64,000 nucleotides of DNA from CBDAQA01 sp965198865 (GCA_965198865.1 CBDAQA010000005.1:1-64000), one strand, 5' to 3'. Shown: positions 8,150 through 17,016, counted from the first letter of the stretch. The notes: generated by a model not told the origin, from the sequence alone. Made by a program: numbers and translations.

Positions 8150-9433
8150 ATGGATTTTAGCCGCCTGCTGCCGCGCCCGCCGGCGTTCGCGTCGCGGGGA
8201 CGTGGCCGCGCCCACCGGGTGTTCCATCCGCTGTGCGGGGCGCGGCTCGACACGCTGGTCGCGTCCATGCTGCGCGGCGGGATCGCGCCGGAGCGGGCGC
8301 ATGTCGCAGCACTCGCGCTGGCGACTGCGGCGGTGCGGGTGCCGTTCACGTCGCTGGAGGCGGCCGCCGCGCGCGCGCTGCCGCGGGATTATCCGGCGCC
8401 GGTGTTCGTCATCGGGCACTGGCGGAGCGGGACGACGCATCTGAGCAATCTGCTCACCCGGTCGGGGTCGTTCGGGCTGCTGTCGCCGGCGGCCGTGGGG
8501 TTGCCGGCGGAGCCGCTGGCGTTCGGTCGCCTGATGGCGCCGCTGATCGGCCAGTTCATGCCGGCGACAAGGCTGATCGACCGGATGTCGCTCGGCCCGG
8601 ACCTGCCGCAGGAAGACGAGCTGGCGATGGCCAATCTGTCGACGCTGTCGTGCCAGCACGGGGTCTATTTCCCGACGCGCCTGCGGCGAGAGTTCGCGCG
8701 GGGCGTGTTCGGCGACGGCGTGGGCGCACGCGCTTGGGCGGGCTGGTCGGCGCGGCTGGAGCGGTATGTCAGGGCGATGACGTGGCGGGCGGGGGGGCGC
8801 CGGTTGCTGATCCGCAATCCGGCCAACAGCGCGCGCATTCCCATCCTGCTTGCGATCTGGCCGGACGCGCGCTTCATCCACATCCATCGCGAGCCGGGGG
8901 CAGTGTACGCGTCATCGGTGCGGATGTTCACGACACTGGTCAGGGAACTGTCGCTTGGACGGCCCGAGGCGGATGTGCGGGGGCTGGTGCGATGGGTTTA
9001 TCCGCGGCTGATGCGGCGGGTTCTGTCGGACGGTCGTCGGCTTGAGGCGGGCCGGATCGCGACGGTGACGTTCGAGAGGCTTCGGTCGGATCCGGTCGGG
9101 ACGTTGCGGGACGTGCATGACGGGCTGGAGCTGCCGGGGTTTGAAGCGGGGCGTGGCGTGGTGGCGGAGTATGTGCGCGGGCTTTCGCACGAGCCGGCTT
9201 CATACGAGCTGCGGGACGATGACCGAGAGTGGCTCGCGAGGGAGTGTCAATCGATCGGGGCGGCGCTTGGGTATCGGGAGCCAGCAGAAGGTTGGGGCTC
9301 TGCCCCAAGCCCCGCTGGGGCCGGCGGCCCCAGACCCCTAGACGCCGCGCTGCATGCCGCCGTCGACGAAATAGGTGGAGCCTATGCTGTAGGTAGCCTT
9401 GTCGGAGCAGAGAAAGACGAAGAAGTGGGCTAG
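8150..9433 (+). CDS. sulfotransferase family protein
   Basis: Probable PAPS-dependent sulfotransferase. The N-terminal half contains VIGHWRSGTTHLSNLL, the 5'-phosphosulfate loop, and later RNPANSARIPILLAIWPDARFIHIHREP, which fits the 3'-phosphate-binding region. The acceptor cannot be deduced. ATG 8150 follows an AGAGGT ribosome site. The family homology seems to end near GYREP (about 9285); the remaining 50 codons are read through a palindromic repeat copy and then 96 bases antisense to the next gene, so the tail is probably accidental. Confidence 0.82.
   Translation: MDFSRLLPRPPAFASRGRGRAHRVFHPLCGARLDTLVASMLRGGIAPERAHVAALALATAAVRVPFTSLEAAAARALPRDYPAPVFVIGHWRSGTTHLSNLLTRSGSFGLLSPAAVGLPAEPLAFGRLMAPLIGQFMPATRLIDRMSLGPDLPQEDELAMANLSTLSCQHGVYFPTRLRREFARGVFGDGVGARAWAGWSARLERYVRAMTWRAGGRRLLIRNPANSARIPILLAIWPDARFIHIHREPGAVYASSVRMFTTLVRELSLGRPEADVRGLVRWVYPRLMRRVLSDGRRLEAGRIATVTFERLRSDPVGTLRDVHDGLELPGFEAGRGVVAEYVRGLSHEPASYELRDDDREWLARECQSIGAALGYREPAEGWGSAPSPAGAGGPRPLDAALHAAVDEIGGAYAVGSLVGAEKDEEVG
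9290..9338 (+). repeat. palindromic repeat copy 3 (forward)
   Basis: Near-ideal copy: TTGGGGCTCTGCCCCAA, then GCCCCGCTGGGGC, then CGGCGGCCCCAGACCCC. It lies between the end of the sulfotransferase domain and the convergent SDR stop, a position suited to a bidirectional terminator. Confidence 0.85.
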
Positions 9434-10117
9434 CTCTTCGGGGGTGGCGAAGCGCTTGATGGGGGCATGCTCCTCGGCGACACGCTGCAGGTGGGCTTCG
9501 TAATCGGCACCGGCCAGTTCCTTTGCGGTGCGTATCCAGTCGGGGGTCAGGATCAGGCCGGGGTTGACGCAGTTGACGCGGATGTTGTGTGCGACGAGCT
9601 CGTTGGCGAGCGTCTTGGAAAACATCATCAGCGCGGCCTTGGTGACGTTGTAGATCGGCTCGTAGCCGAGCGGCTGGGCGGCGCAGATCGACGCGTTGTG
9701 CAGGATCACGCCGCCGCCGCGGGCGATCATCGCCGGAGCCAGGCCGCGGCCGAGGCGGACGGCGGCCATGACGTGCAAATCCCAGTAGTGCTGCCACTTG
9801 TCGTCGGGTGCATCGAGGATGGTCTCGTTGGAGCCGGCGCCGGCATTGTTGATGAGGATGTCGGCGCCGCCGGCGCGACCGGCCGCGTCGATCAGGGCGG
9901 CACAGCCCTCGGCGGTCGCGACGTCGGCGGCGACGTGATCGACGGTGACGCCGTGTGCGCCGGCCAGGCGAGCGGCCTCTCGGGTGAGGCGTTCGGGATC
10001 ACGGGCGGCGAGGATGAGGTCGGCGCCTTCAGCGGCGAGACCGGCGGCGATGGCCAGGCCAATGCCGAGGCTGCCGCCGGTAATGACGGCGCGCTTGCCG
10101 CGTAGACCGAGTTCCAT
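9338..10117 (-). CDS. short-chain dehydrogenase/reductase
   Basis: Classical SDR of 259 residues. The cofactor loop is GGSLGIGLAIA at about 14-24, NNAG follows in strand four, and the catalytic Tyr and Lys are in YEPIYNVTKAA with a preceding Ser in HNASICAAQ. Acidic or basic discrimination of NAD versus NADP is unclear (AARDP after strand two suggests NADP). The substrate is unknown. Its stop is immediately next to repeat copy 3. Confidence 0.9.
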   Translation of the reverse strand: MELGLRGKRAVITGGSLGIGLAIAAGLAAEGADLILAARDPERLTREAARLAGAHGVTVDHVAADVATAEGCAALIDAAGRAGGADILINNAGAGSNETILDAPDDKWQHYWDLHVMAAVRLGRGLAPAMIARGGGVILHNASICAAQPLGYEPIYNVTKAALMMFSKTLANELVAHNIRVNCVNPGLILTPDWIRTAKELAGADYEAHLQRVAEEHAPIKRFATPEELAHFFVFLCSDKATYSIGSTYFVDGGMQRGV

Positions 10118-10147
10118 GACGTCTCCCCCGTTTTGGGCGAGCCTAGA

Positions 10148-10729
10148 TCAGGTCGTGCCCGGCCGTGAAAGGGTTTGAGGCCGCCCGTCGGCGATAACGG
10201 CCAGGCGGGCACGCAGCGCGTCAAGCCAGACGGCGTCGAAGAGCCGTTCCGGGACCGGCGCGGGGAGACGCGGGTGGAGGGCCACGACCGGCGCGTTGGC
10301 GAAGAGGGAGCGGTTGCCGGTGTCGGCGTAGGTTTCGACCGGGAGGCCTTCGGCGAGGATCGCGTCGTGATGGTCGAGCTCGAGATGGACGTAGCGGACC
10401 TCCTGGGTGTCCACCTGGCGGATGGTACGGCCGTTGACGAGCAGCCCGATGGGGACGAACAGGCCGGCGAACACGGCGTGGTCGGGGCTGAGGCGGAGCT
10501 CGACATGCGGGGTGCAGTCGCCCAGCGCGCCGGGTGATATGGCGATCGGGCGGGCGCTTGGCAGATGGAGCCTGGGCGATGGACGCAGACGGCGCTGGCC
10601 CAGCCATGCGACGCGCGCCGACCCGCCGCGGGCGAGTGTCACGTGGCTGCCCGGCGCGAGTGTCTCGATGGCGCGAGGGCCGTCGGGCGTTTCGACGAGA
10701 GCTGGACAGTGCGGCGTGACGGCGAACAT
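10148..10729 (-). CDS. Hint-domain protein (Hint_2 type)
   Basis: 193-residue protein resembling the Hint (Hedgehog/intein) modules often seen in Acetobacteraceae. Typical segments are CPALVETPDGPRAIETLAPG at the N-terminus, LRLSPDHAVFAG in the middle and VRYVHLELDHHDAILAEG followed by ETYADTGNR. The first Cys of the module is at about residue 8. Hint domains normally self-process a precursor; here the protein is little more than the module, so its target is unclear. An ACGGAGA ribosome site precedes ATG 10729. Confidence 0.75.
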   Translation of the reverse strand: MFAVTPHCPALVETPDGPRAIETLAPGSHVTLARGGSARVAWLGQRRLRPSPRLHLPSARPIAISPGALGDCTPHVELRLSPDHAVFAGLFVPIGLLVNGRTIRQVDTQEVRYVHLELDHHDAILAEGLPVETYADTGNRSLFANAPVVALHPRLPAPVPERLFDAVWLDALRARLAVIADGRPQTLSRPGTT

Positions 10730-10817
10730 CGGGCGTCTCCGTTAATGAGATGACAATCACTAACGCAAAAACGGAGGAGCCGCACTCATTTTTTAGACGG
10801 TGACAGGATTTGATCCG

Positions 10818-11141
10818 TCACGGATGTGTTAGCGCGATCACCAGCCCGCCCGCGGTGATCAGGGCGCCGCCGGCCAGGGTGGCCGTATCCGGGAGTGCTC
10901 GGAAGACGGCGAGGTTGAGGAGCTGCGCGGTGAGGAAGAACACCACGACGTAGAGACCGAGCAGCTTGCCGAAGTCGAGCGTCGACGCGTTCACGGTCAG
11001 GCCGTAGAGGACGAGAACGACGCCGCCGATGCCGACGGGAGCGAGCGCGTGCTGGCGCAGGCCGAGGCGGATGAGAGCGTCGCCGCCGGCCTCGAGCAGG
11101 GCGGCGGCGAACAGGACGGGCAGGAGCCTGGCAAGGGTCAT
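10818..11141 (-). CDS. small SMR/EamA-like membrane protein
   Basis: 107 residues with about four hydrophobic segments (for example VGIGGVVLVLYGLTV and LYVVVFFLTAQLLNLAVF), and a Glu in the first segment (LLEAGGDALIRLG), an arrangement like the small multidrug resistance fold. Function not established. ATG 11141 shares a base with the stop of the preceding small gene, so it was probably the third gene of an operon with the MBOAT remnant. Confidence 0.6.
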   Translation of the reverse strand: MTLARLLPVLFAAALLEAGGDALIRLGLRQHALAPVGIGGVVLVLYGLTVNASTLDFGKLLGLYVVVFFLTAQLLNLAVFRALPDTATLAGGALITAGGLVIALTHP

Positions 11142-11453
11142 CACGCGCCTGGACGATGAGTTTGGATAACGACCAACGCCATGACCTTCACCTTCGTCCC
11201 ACGATCGAACCGAAGCCCCTCCAGCCGTCGCTCCGCTCGGCGCACCGCGCGATACGGCGCGTCCAGCCCGACCCGCGCCATCGCCCGGTTCCACCGGAAC
11301 GCCGTCCTGTACGCCAGCGCTCCCAAGCCGGGATCGGCCACCCGCTCGCTCCAGGACAGCACCGCGGGCGCCCCCAGCGGCAGCGACACCGCGGGCGCGA
11401 CCAGCACGACGCAGCACGACGCGCACGAGGCGCCAATCGGCCAGGTCGCGCAT
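11141..11453 (-). pseudogene. uncharacterised ~100-residue gene broken by a 10-bp tandem duplication
   Basis: Starting at ATG 11453 (overlapping the stop of the MBOAT fragment), the frame reads MRDLADWRLVRVVL and then goes off. Removing one copy of the perfect 10-bp duplication at 11402-11421 joins it to VAPAVSLPLGAPAVLSW and onwards to a stop at 11141-11143, giving one protein of about 100 residues ending QTHRPGA. I do not recognise the family; it has one N-terminal hydrophobic segment and an Arg-rich middle. Its neighbours suggest a role with the acyltransferase. Confidence 0.6.
11402..11421. repeat. perfect 10-bp tandem duplication
   Basis: The decamer cagcacgacg occurs twice in direct succession. 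Deleting one copy restores an open frame in the reverse-strand gene that covers it, which suggests a recent slippage event. Confidence 0.85.
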
Positions 11454-11715
11454 CAGAACTGGAAATAGATGAACGGCGGCACCCCGGCCGGTCCCGCCGC
11501 ACTGATCATCACCCCGCACACCGCAAAGCAAGCGGCGACCGCCCAGTCCGGCACCCGCCGCTCGGCGATCGCCCCGCCGATCCGCGCCGGCAGGTCGTGC
11601 GGCACGACCTGCAGCGCCAGTCCCAACACCAGCAAACCCACCGTCCAAGGCGTCGCCTGCGCCACCCCGCCGCCGAGCGCGAACAGCGCGCCGAGATACA
11701 GACGTGGCCGCCAGG
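11453..11715 (-). pseudogene. C-terminal fragment of an MBOAT O-acyltransferase (AlgI/DltB type)
   Basis: About 80 residues remain: a hydrophobic LLVLGLALQVV segment, PARIGGAIAERRVPDWA, another membrane segment and the FIYFQF ending typical of membrane-bound O-acyltransferases, which are normally 450-500 residues. Upstream the frame meets the end of the CDF transporter, so the catalytic His/Asn region is missing. The remnant probably marks the head of a deleted exopolysaccharide-acetylation operon. Confidence 0.65.
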
Positions 11716-12642
11716 TTAAGGAGCAGGAACGCGCGTCACCCTGGCGTCGAGCCGCTCGTCCTCGATGCCCTCGGGTTCGAGATGGGCGGTGGCTTCGACC
11801 TTGCCGCCGAGCGCCTCGCCGACGGCGGCTTCGGTGGTGTCGCCGATGGCGTGACCGTGCTCGACGCTCAGCCCGCCATCGACCTCCAGATGGTATTCGA
11901 CGAAGGTCCGGTCGCCGGAAAAGCGGGTGCGGAGATCGTGGACGTCGCGGACACCGTCGACGGCGAGGACCGCGGTTCGGATCCGTTCGCGGTCGCGGCG
12001 GGGGATCTCGCGGTCGAGCAGCTGGACCAGCGCGCTGACTGCGATGGAGCGGGCGGTGAGGATCATCCAGCCCGCGATGGTCAGCGCGAAGACCGGATCG
12101 GCGCGGCGCCAGCCGGTGACATGGGTCACCAGGAGCGCGGCGAGGACGGCGACGTTGATGGCCAGATCGGTCCGGTAGTGGACGCGGTCGGCGGCGATGG
12201 CCGTGGAGCGCGTCCGGCGGAGCACGGCGGTCTGCATCAGAACCAGGCCGGCGGTGACCGCGAGGCTGCCGGCCGTGACGACCACGCCCACGCGGAAATC
12301 ATGCAGGGCTTCGGGGAAGATCAGGCGCTCGGCGGACTGGAAGGCCAGCACGATGGCGGCGCCGGCGAGGAAGGTCGCCTGGGTGAAGGCGGCGACCGCC
12401 TCCCCCTTGCCGTGGCCGAAGCGGTGCTCGCGGTCGGCGGGACGCTCGGCGTAGCGGACGCCGGCGAAGGTGACGAGCGACGCGCCGGTGTCGATCAGGC
12501 TGTCCACGGCGGCGGTCAGGAGGGATACCGAGCCGGTCAGCAGCCAGGCGGCGAGCTTGACGACGGTCGTGACGACCGCCGCGGCGAGGCTCACCCTGGT
12601 CGCGAATTGCCGGAGCGTGGCATCGGCGTGCTGCTCTGTCAT
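11716..12642 (-). CDS. cation diffusion facilitator family metal transporter
   Basis: About 308 residues from ATG 12642 (ATG 12672 would add ten). CDF exporters move Zn, Fe, Co or similar ions out against protons. Signals: the second-helix SLIDTGASLVTF with Asp ligand, HRFGHGKGEA after it, VHYRTDLAIN with His and Asp of the fifth helix, and the cytosolic domain with VDGVRDVHDLRTR and VEYHLEVDGGLSVEHGHAIGD. The FGHGK wording is close to FieF-type members. The metal cannot be fixed from sequence alone. Confidence 0.9.
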   Translation of the reverse strand: MTEQHADATLRQFATRVSLAAAVVTTVVKLAAWLLTGSVSLLTAAVDSLIDTGASLVTFAGVRYAERPADREHRFGHGKGEAVAAFTQATFLAGAAIVLAFQSAERLIFPEALHDFRVGVVVTAGSLAVTAGLVLMQTAVLRRTRSTAIAADRVHYRTDLAINVAVLAALLVTHVTGWRRADPVFALTIAGWMILTARSIAVSALVQLLDREIPRRDRERIRTAVLAVDGVRDVHDLRTRFSGDRTFVEYHLEVDGGLSVEHGHAIGDTTEAAVGEALGGKVEATAHLEPEGIEDERLDARVTRVPAP

Positions 12643-12706
12643 GTGGTCCTGCGGTCGCGCGAGCGCCCCCATAGTGGAACAGGACGGGGGGTGCGAGAAA
12701 GAGGGG

Positions 12707-12766
12707 GGACCGGGGACGTTCGCGCGGACGCGAAGAGGCCGGCGGCCCCGGCCCCCGGACCCTCGG
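12707..12766 (+). repeat. degenerate palindromic repeat copy (low confidence)
   Basis: The block GGCCGGCGGCCCCGG followed by CCCCCGGACCC matches the second half of the repeat family; the first arm is replaced by unrelated sequence. It lies between the CDF start and the SWIB stop. Confidence 0.4.
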
Positions 12767-12771
12767 GACGC

Positions 12772-13095
12772 CTACTTCAGATGCTGGGCGAGGAGCTTGT
12801 TCATCTCGAACATGGTGACCCTGTCCTTGCCGAAGACCTTCTTGAGCTTGTCGTCGGCGACGATCTGACGGCCGTCCTCGGGCGCCTGGAGTTTGTGGGC
12901 CTTGATGTATTCCCAGACTTTGCTGACGACCTCGCCACGGGGCATCGTGCCGGAGCCGACCACCTCGGCGAGCTCGGGGGAGGGTTGGAGCGGCTGCTGA
13001 AGAGCGTTCGGCTTATTGCCTTCCTTGGGCTTCTTGACCGGCGTGCCTTTCGGGGGCGCTTCGTCCTTGGTGGTGGTCTTGGGGGCTTTCGTCAT
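12772..13095 (-). CDS. SWIB/MDM2 domain protein
   Basis: 107 residues: a Lys/Pro-rich tail of about 35 residues, then a SWIB fold from SPELAEVVG through MPRGEVVSKVWEYIKAHKLQ and DGRQIVADDKLKKVFG to MFEMNKLLAQHLK. Bacterial stand-alone SWIB proteins are found in chlamydiae and proteobacteria and are thought to act on DNA or topoisomerase; the role here is unproven. Single gene with its own ribosome site. Confidence 0.88.
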   Translation of the reverse strand: MTKAPKTTTKDEAPPKGTPVKKPKEGNKPNALQQPLQPSPELAEVVGSGTMPRGEVVSKVWEYIKAHKLQAPEDGRQIVADDKLKKVFGKDRVTMFEMNKLLAQHLK

Positions 13096-13128
13096 TTGTT
13101 TCCTCTGCCGGCCGACTCGTTCGATCCG

Positions 13129-14496
13129 TTATCCAACATCATCCCGACGGGCTAGGCCACCCGGCGCGCCGCTTGAGGCGGCGAAGAAGCGGTTCGGCGG
13201 ACGCGGGAGGCCAAGATGGTCGCGCAGTGTGGTACCTTCGTAGCGGCGTCGGAACAGGTGTCGCGCCTGTAATTCGGGGATCAGGCGCTCGACCACGTCG
13301 TCCAGGCCGCCCGGCTGCCAGGAGAACATCAGGTTGAAGCCGTCGGAGCCGCGCTCGTGCAGCCAGCGCTCCATCTCGTCGGCGACGGTCGCCGGGGTGC
13401 CGACGAAGGCCAGGCCGGCGTAGGATCCGGCGCGGGCGGCGAGCTGCCGGATGGTCAGGTTCTCGCTTCGGGCGAGGTCGACCATGCGCGCCCTCGCGCT
13501 CTGGCTGGCGTTGGTGGGCGGGATGTCCGGCAGCGGGCCGTCTGGGTCGCAGGCGGAGACGTCGTGGCCGAGCATGCCGTTGAGCGAGGCGATGCCGCTG
13601 TCGTAGTGCACGAGACTGTCGAGATGGGCGCGGCGGGCGCGGGCTTCCTCGACCGTGTCGGCCAGCACGACGAAGGCGGCGGGGAGGATTTTCAGGCTCT
13701 CGGGATCGCGACCGAGGGCCGCCATGCGACGGTGGATGTCGGCATAGAAGGATTGGGCGGCGGGGAGCGAGCCTTCGGCGGCGAAGATCACCTCGGCGGT
13801 TTCGGCGGCGAGCTGGCGGCCGGCTTCCGAGCCGCCGGCCTGGACGATGACCGGCCAGCCCTGGACGGGGCGGACGATGTTGAGCGGTCCGCGGACGTTG
13901 AAATACTCGCCGTGGTGGTCGAGGACGCGCATGCGGTCGGGGTCGAAATAGATGCCGCTCTCGACGTCGCGCAGCAGCGCGTCGTCGGCGAAACTGTCCC
14001 ACAGGCCGGTGACGACCTCGTAGAACTCGCGGGCGCGTCGGTAGCGCTCGTCATGGTCGGGCTCGGTGGGGTGGCCAAAATTGAGTGCCGCGTCGGGGTT
14101 GGCGGTGGTCACGATGTTCCAGCCGGCGCGGCCGCCACTCAGATGGTCGAGGGACGCGAAGCGGCGGGCGACATGGTACGGCTCGTCGAAGGTCGTCGAC
14201 GCGGTTGCGACGAGGCCGATGCGCTCGGTGACGGCGGCCAGCGCCGAGAGGAGCGTGAAGGGCTCGAAGGAGGCGACCGTGTGGCTGCGCTTGAGTGCGG
14301 CGGGCGGCATGTTCAGCACCGCGAGGTGGTCGGCCATGAAGAAGGCGTCGAAGCATGCCGCCTCCAGGCTTTGCGCGAGCCGGCGGATCAGGGGCCAGTT
14401 GAGGTTGGCGTCGGGCGCGGCGCCCGGATAGCGCCAGGCGCCGGTGTGGATGGTGACCGGGCGCATGAAGGCGCCGAGATGCAGGGTGCGGGTCAT
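13129..14496 (-). CDS. LLM-class flavin-dependent monooxygenase (NtaA/SnaA/DszA family)
   Basis: 455 residues from ATG 14496 (ATG 14523 also possible). Members use reduced FMN supplied by a separate reductase to oxidise chelators, sulfur heterocycles or similar small molecules. Signals include LGAFMRPVTIHTGAWR at the start, FFMADHLAVLN, the long SGGRAGWNIVTTANPDAALNFG block, and QAGGSEAGRQLAAETAEVIF. No reductase or transporter partner is adjacent, so the substrate is open. Divergent from the ester hydrolase with 72 bases between starts. Confidence 0.9.
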   Translation of the reverse strand: MTRTLHLGAFMRPVTIHTGAWRYPGAAPDANLNWPLIRRLAQSLEAACFDAFFMADHLAVLNMPPAALKRSHTVASFEPFTLLSALAAVTERIGLVATASTTFDEPYHVARRFASLDHLSGGRAGWNIVTTANPDAALNFGHPTEPDHDERYRRAREFYEVVTGLWDSFADDALLRDVESGIYFDPDRMRVLDHHGEYFNVRGPLNIVRPVQGWPVIVQAGGSEAGRQLAAETAEVIFAAEGSLPAAQSFYADIHRRMAALGRDPESLKILPAAFVVLADTVEEARARRAHLDSLVHYDSGIASLNGMLGHDVSACDPDGPLPDIPPTNASQSARARMVDLARSENLTIRQLAARAGSYAGLAFVGTPATVADEMERWLHERGSDGFNLMFSWQPGGLDDVVERLIPELQARHLFRRRYEGTTLRDHLGLPRPPNRFFAASSGAPGGLARRDDVG

Positions 14497-14568
14497 GGAT
14501 GCCTCGGGCTTTGCGGTTGGCATGGCATTCGCCTAGAGGGCGGGGACGCGGCTTTCGAGGTTTGGCTC

Positions 14569-16518
14569 ATGATACCGAGTGTCCAGGGTTTTTTTCTGGC
14601 CGGGGTGTTCGCCTCGGCGAGCGTGGCGGCGTTTGCCGATCCGGCGCCAGCAGCGGCGCCCGCCTCGGCGCCTGCTTCTGCGTCCGCTTGGAAGGTGGTG
14701 GGCGACATTCCGCCGCATTTCGTCGTGCCGACGTCGCAGGACAACTACGTGCGGCGGATCGAGATGATCCCGATGCGCGACGGGGTGAAGCTCTACACCG
14801 TGATCGTGATCCCGAAGGGCGCGCACGACGCACCGATCGTGCTGACGCGCACGCCGTACGACGCGCACAAGGCCGCCGACAGCAACGACTCGCCGCTGAT
14901 GACGGAGGCCTTGCGGCGCGGTGACGAGGAGATGGTGCAGGCGGGCTTCATCCGGGTCTATCAGGACGTGCGCGGGAAATATGGCTCGCAGGGCGTCTAT
15001 GAGATGACGCGGCCGCCGCGCGGGCCGCTCAACACGAGCAGCACCGACGACACCACCGATGCCTACGACACGATCGACTGGCTGGTGAAGAACATCCACG
15101 AGTCGAACGGCAAGGTCGGGATGATCGGCTCGTCCTACGAGGGATGGACGGTGGTGATGGCGCTGCTGGCGCCGCATCCGGCGCTCAAGGCGGCGGTGCC
15201 GGAGAGCCCGATGGTCGATGGCTGGATGGGGGACGACTGGTTCCACTACGGCGCGTTCCGGGTGCCGAACTTCGACTACATCGCCGAGCAGACGGAGGCG
15301 AAGGGCAAGTCGGACACCGTGCCGCGGGCTGATTACGACGACTACACGACGTTCCTCGCGGCGGGTTCGACCGGCGCCTATGCGCAGGCGCAGGGGCTGG
15401 ACCAGCTCGGCTGGTGGCAGAAGATGAAGGTCCACCCGACCTACGATTCGTTCTGGCAGGACCAGGCGCTCGACAGGCTGGTCGCGGCGCATCCGTCGAA
15501 CGTGCCCACGCTGTGGGAACAGGGGATGTGGGACCAGGAGGACATGTGGGGGGCGAACCACAGCTTCGCGGCGCTGAAGAAGGCCGGACACGAGGGGAAC
15601 AACTGGCTGGTGGTGGGGCCGTGGTTCCATAGCCAGGTCGGGACCACCGGCCGGGATCTCGGGCCGCTGCTGTGGGACGGGGATACCACGGCCCAGTTCC
15701 GGCGCGACATGGTGTTGCCGTTCTTCGAGCAGTATCTGAAGGGCGGCAAGCCGGCGAACCTGCCGCGGGTGGCGTTCTACGCGCCGGCGGCGAACCACTG
15801 GGAGAGCTTTTCGGACTGGCCGGTCGCGTGCGTGCAGGGCTGCGCACAGGCAATGACGCCGGTCTATCTGCGGGCAGGCTTTGGGCTGTCGTTCGATAAG
15901 CCGACGGACCAGGGTTCGGACAGCTACGTGTCGGATCCGGCCAAGCCGGTGCCGTTCGAGCCGCGGCCGGTGCGCTTCGACGACTGGCCGACCTGGCGGA
16001 CCTGGCTGGTGCACGACCAGCGCTTCGTCGACGGACGGCCGGACGTGCTGAGCTACAGCAGCGACGTGCTGACGGCGCCCATCAAGCTGCAGGGCGCGCC
16101 GGTCGCGGACATCGTGGAGGCCACGACGGGGACCGACACCGACGTGGTGGTCAGGCTGATCGACGTCTATCCGGGCCAGGATCGGGACCAGCCGGAGATG
16201 GGCGGCTACGAGCTGCCGATCGGGTCCGACATCCTGCGCGGGCGGTATCGGGAGAGCTTCACCACGCCGTCCGCGGTGCCGGCGGGGCAGGCACAGCATT
16301 ACCGGTTTACTTTGCCGAACGTGAACTACACGTTTCTGCCGGGACACCGGATCATGGTGATGGTGCAGTCTTCTTTGTTTCCGTTGTACGACCGCAACCC
16401 GCAGACTTATGTCGCGAACATGTTCGAGGCGCAGGCTGCGGATTACCGGAAGGCGACGATCACGGTGATGCGGTCGGCGGATGCGGCTAGTTCGGTTCTG
16501 TTGCCGGTCGTGAAGTAG
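14569..16518 (+). CDS. alpha-amino-acid ester hydrolase (CocE/NonD, peptidase S15 fold)
   Basis: 649 residues with an N-terminal signal peptide ending near AFADPAP and an Ala/Pro linker to about 40. The alpha/beta-hydrolase nucleophile lies in MIGSSYEGW (Ser189). LWEQGMWDQEDMWG carries the acidic residues that bind the substrate ammonium and the catalytic Asp, and VVGPWFHSQ the catalytic His. A jelly-roll domain follows, ending with FPLYDRNPQTYV. The whole text follows the Acetobacter/Xanthomonas ester hydrolases that synthesise and hydrolyse beta-lactam esters and amides. Periplasmic location is inferred. Confidence 0.88.
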   Translation: MIPSVQGFFLAGVFASASVAAFADPAPAAAPASAPASASAWKVVGDIPPHFVVPTSQDNYVRRIEMIPMRDGVKLYTVIVIPKGAHDAPIVLTRTPYDAHKAADSNDSPLMTEALRRGDEEMVQAGFIRVYQDVRGKYGSQGVYEMTRPPRGPLNTSSTDDTTDAYDTIDWLVKNIHESNGKVGMIGSSYEGWTVVMALLAPHPALKAAVPESPMVDGWMGDDWFHYGAFRVPNFDYIAEQTEAKGKSDTVPRADYDDYTTFLAAGSTGAYAQAQGLDQLGWWQKMKVHPTYDSFWQDQALDRLVAAHPSNVPTLWEQGMWDQEDMWGANHSFAALKKAGHEGNNWLVVGPWFHSQVGTTGRDLGPLLWDGDTTAQFRRDMVLPFFEQYLKGGKPANLPRVAFYAPAANHWESFSDWPVACVQGCAQAMTPVYLRAGFGLSFDKPTDQGSDSYVSDPAKPVPFEPRPVRFDDWPTWRTWLVHDQRFVDGRPDVLSYSSDVLTAPIKLQGAPVADIVEATTGTDTDVVVRLIDVYPGQDRDQPEMGGYELPIGSDILRGRYRESFTTPSAVPAGQAQHYRFTLPNVNYTFLPGHRIMVMVQSSLFPLYDRNPQTYVANMFEAQAADYRKATITVMRSADAASSVLLPVVK

Positions 16519-16520
16519 GA

Positions 16521-16572
16521 AGGCCAGGGGCTTCGCCCCTGGACCCCACTGGGGCCGCAGGCCCCAGACCCC
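16521..16572 (+). repeat. palindromic repeat copy 4 (forward)
   Basis: Arms CCAGGGGCTTCGCCCCTGG, then CCCCACTGGGGCC and GCAGGCCCCAGACCCC. It directly follows the ester-hydrolase stop and precedes the convergent gene end at 16578. Confidence 0.85.
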
Positions 16573-16577
16573 ATGAC

Positions 16578-17000
16578 TTAGGGACTGGATCTCATCTGGG
16601 ATTGGAGTTGGGCGTAGAGCTCGCGGTAGTCGTAGGTGGGGTAGAATTCGGTGGCGAAGCCGCCCCAGGCTTCGCCTTCGATCAGGCGGTTGATCTCGCG
16701 GATCTTTTCGGCGGCGAATCGCAAGGTGACGACCTGGCCGATCCCCATCATGACGTACCAGGAAACGACTTCGACGTCGGGTGGGGGGAAGTGGTCGAAC
16801 CAGCCGGTCTTCTTCAGGTGCTGGTTGATCTGGTCGACGGTCATGGTCTGGTCGTGGCGCAGGAAGATGGTGAGCATCTCCATGCCCGGACCGCCGGTGG
16901 GGCTGATCGAGTCGTCGCCCGATTGCGCGCGTGCGCGCCGCATGATGCCCATCAGAGGGATGGCGGCGAGGACGCGCCAAAGCGCACGACGAACTACCAT
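16578..17000 (-). CDS. exported protein of unknown function
   Basis: 140 residues from ATG 17000. The start MVVRRALWRVLAAIPLMGI resembles a signal peptide or membrane anchor; the rest has no membrane segment. The middle HDQTMTVDQINQHLKKTGW and the C-terminal FYPTYDYRELYAQLQ are distinctive but I do not recognise the family. An open frame continues upstream through repeat copy 5, but the signal-like start favours ATG 17000. Confidence 0.6.
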   Translation of the reverse strand: MVVRRALWRVLAAIPLMGIMRRARAQSGDDSISPTGGPGMEMLTIFLRHDQTMTVDQINQHLKKTGWFDHFPPPDVEVVSWYVMMGIGQVVTLRFAAEKIREINRLIEGEAWGGFATEFYPTYDYRELYAQLQSQMRSSP

Positions 17001-17016
17001 GTAAGGACCCCTCGTT

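Noticed and set aside
10740..10820. Possible rho-independent terminator between the SMR-like gene and the Hint gene
   Set aside because: The stem around gtgac/gtcac has a bulge and is followed by A-rich rather than T-rich sequence in the relevant direction.
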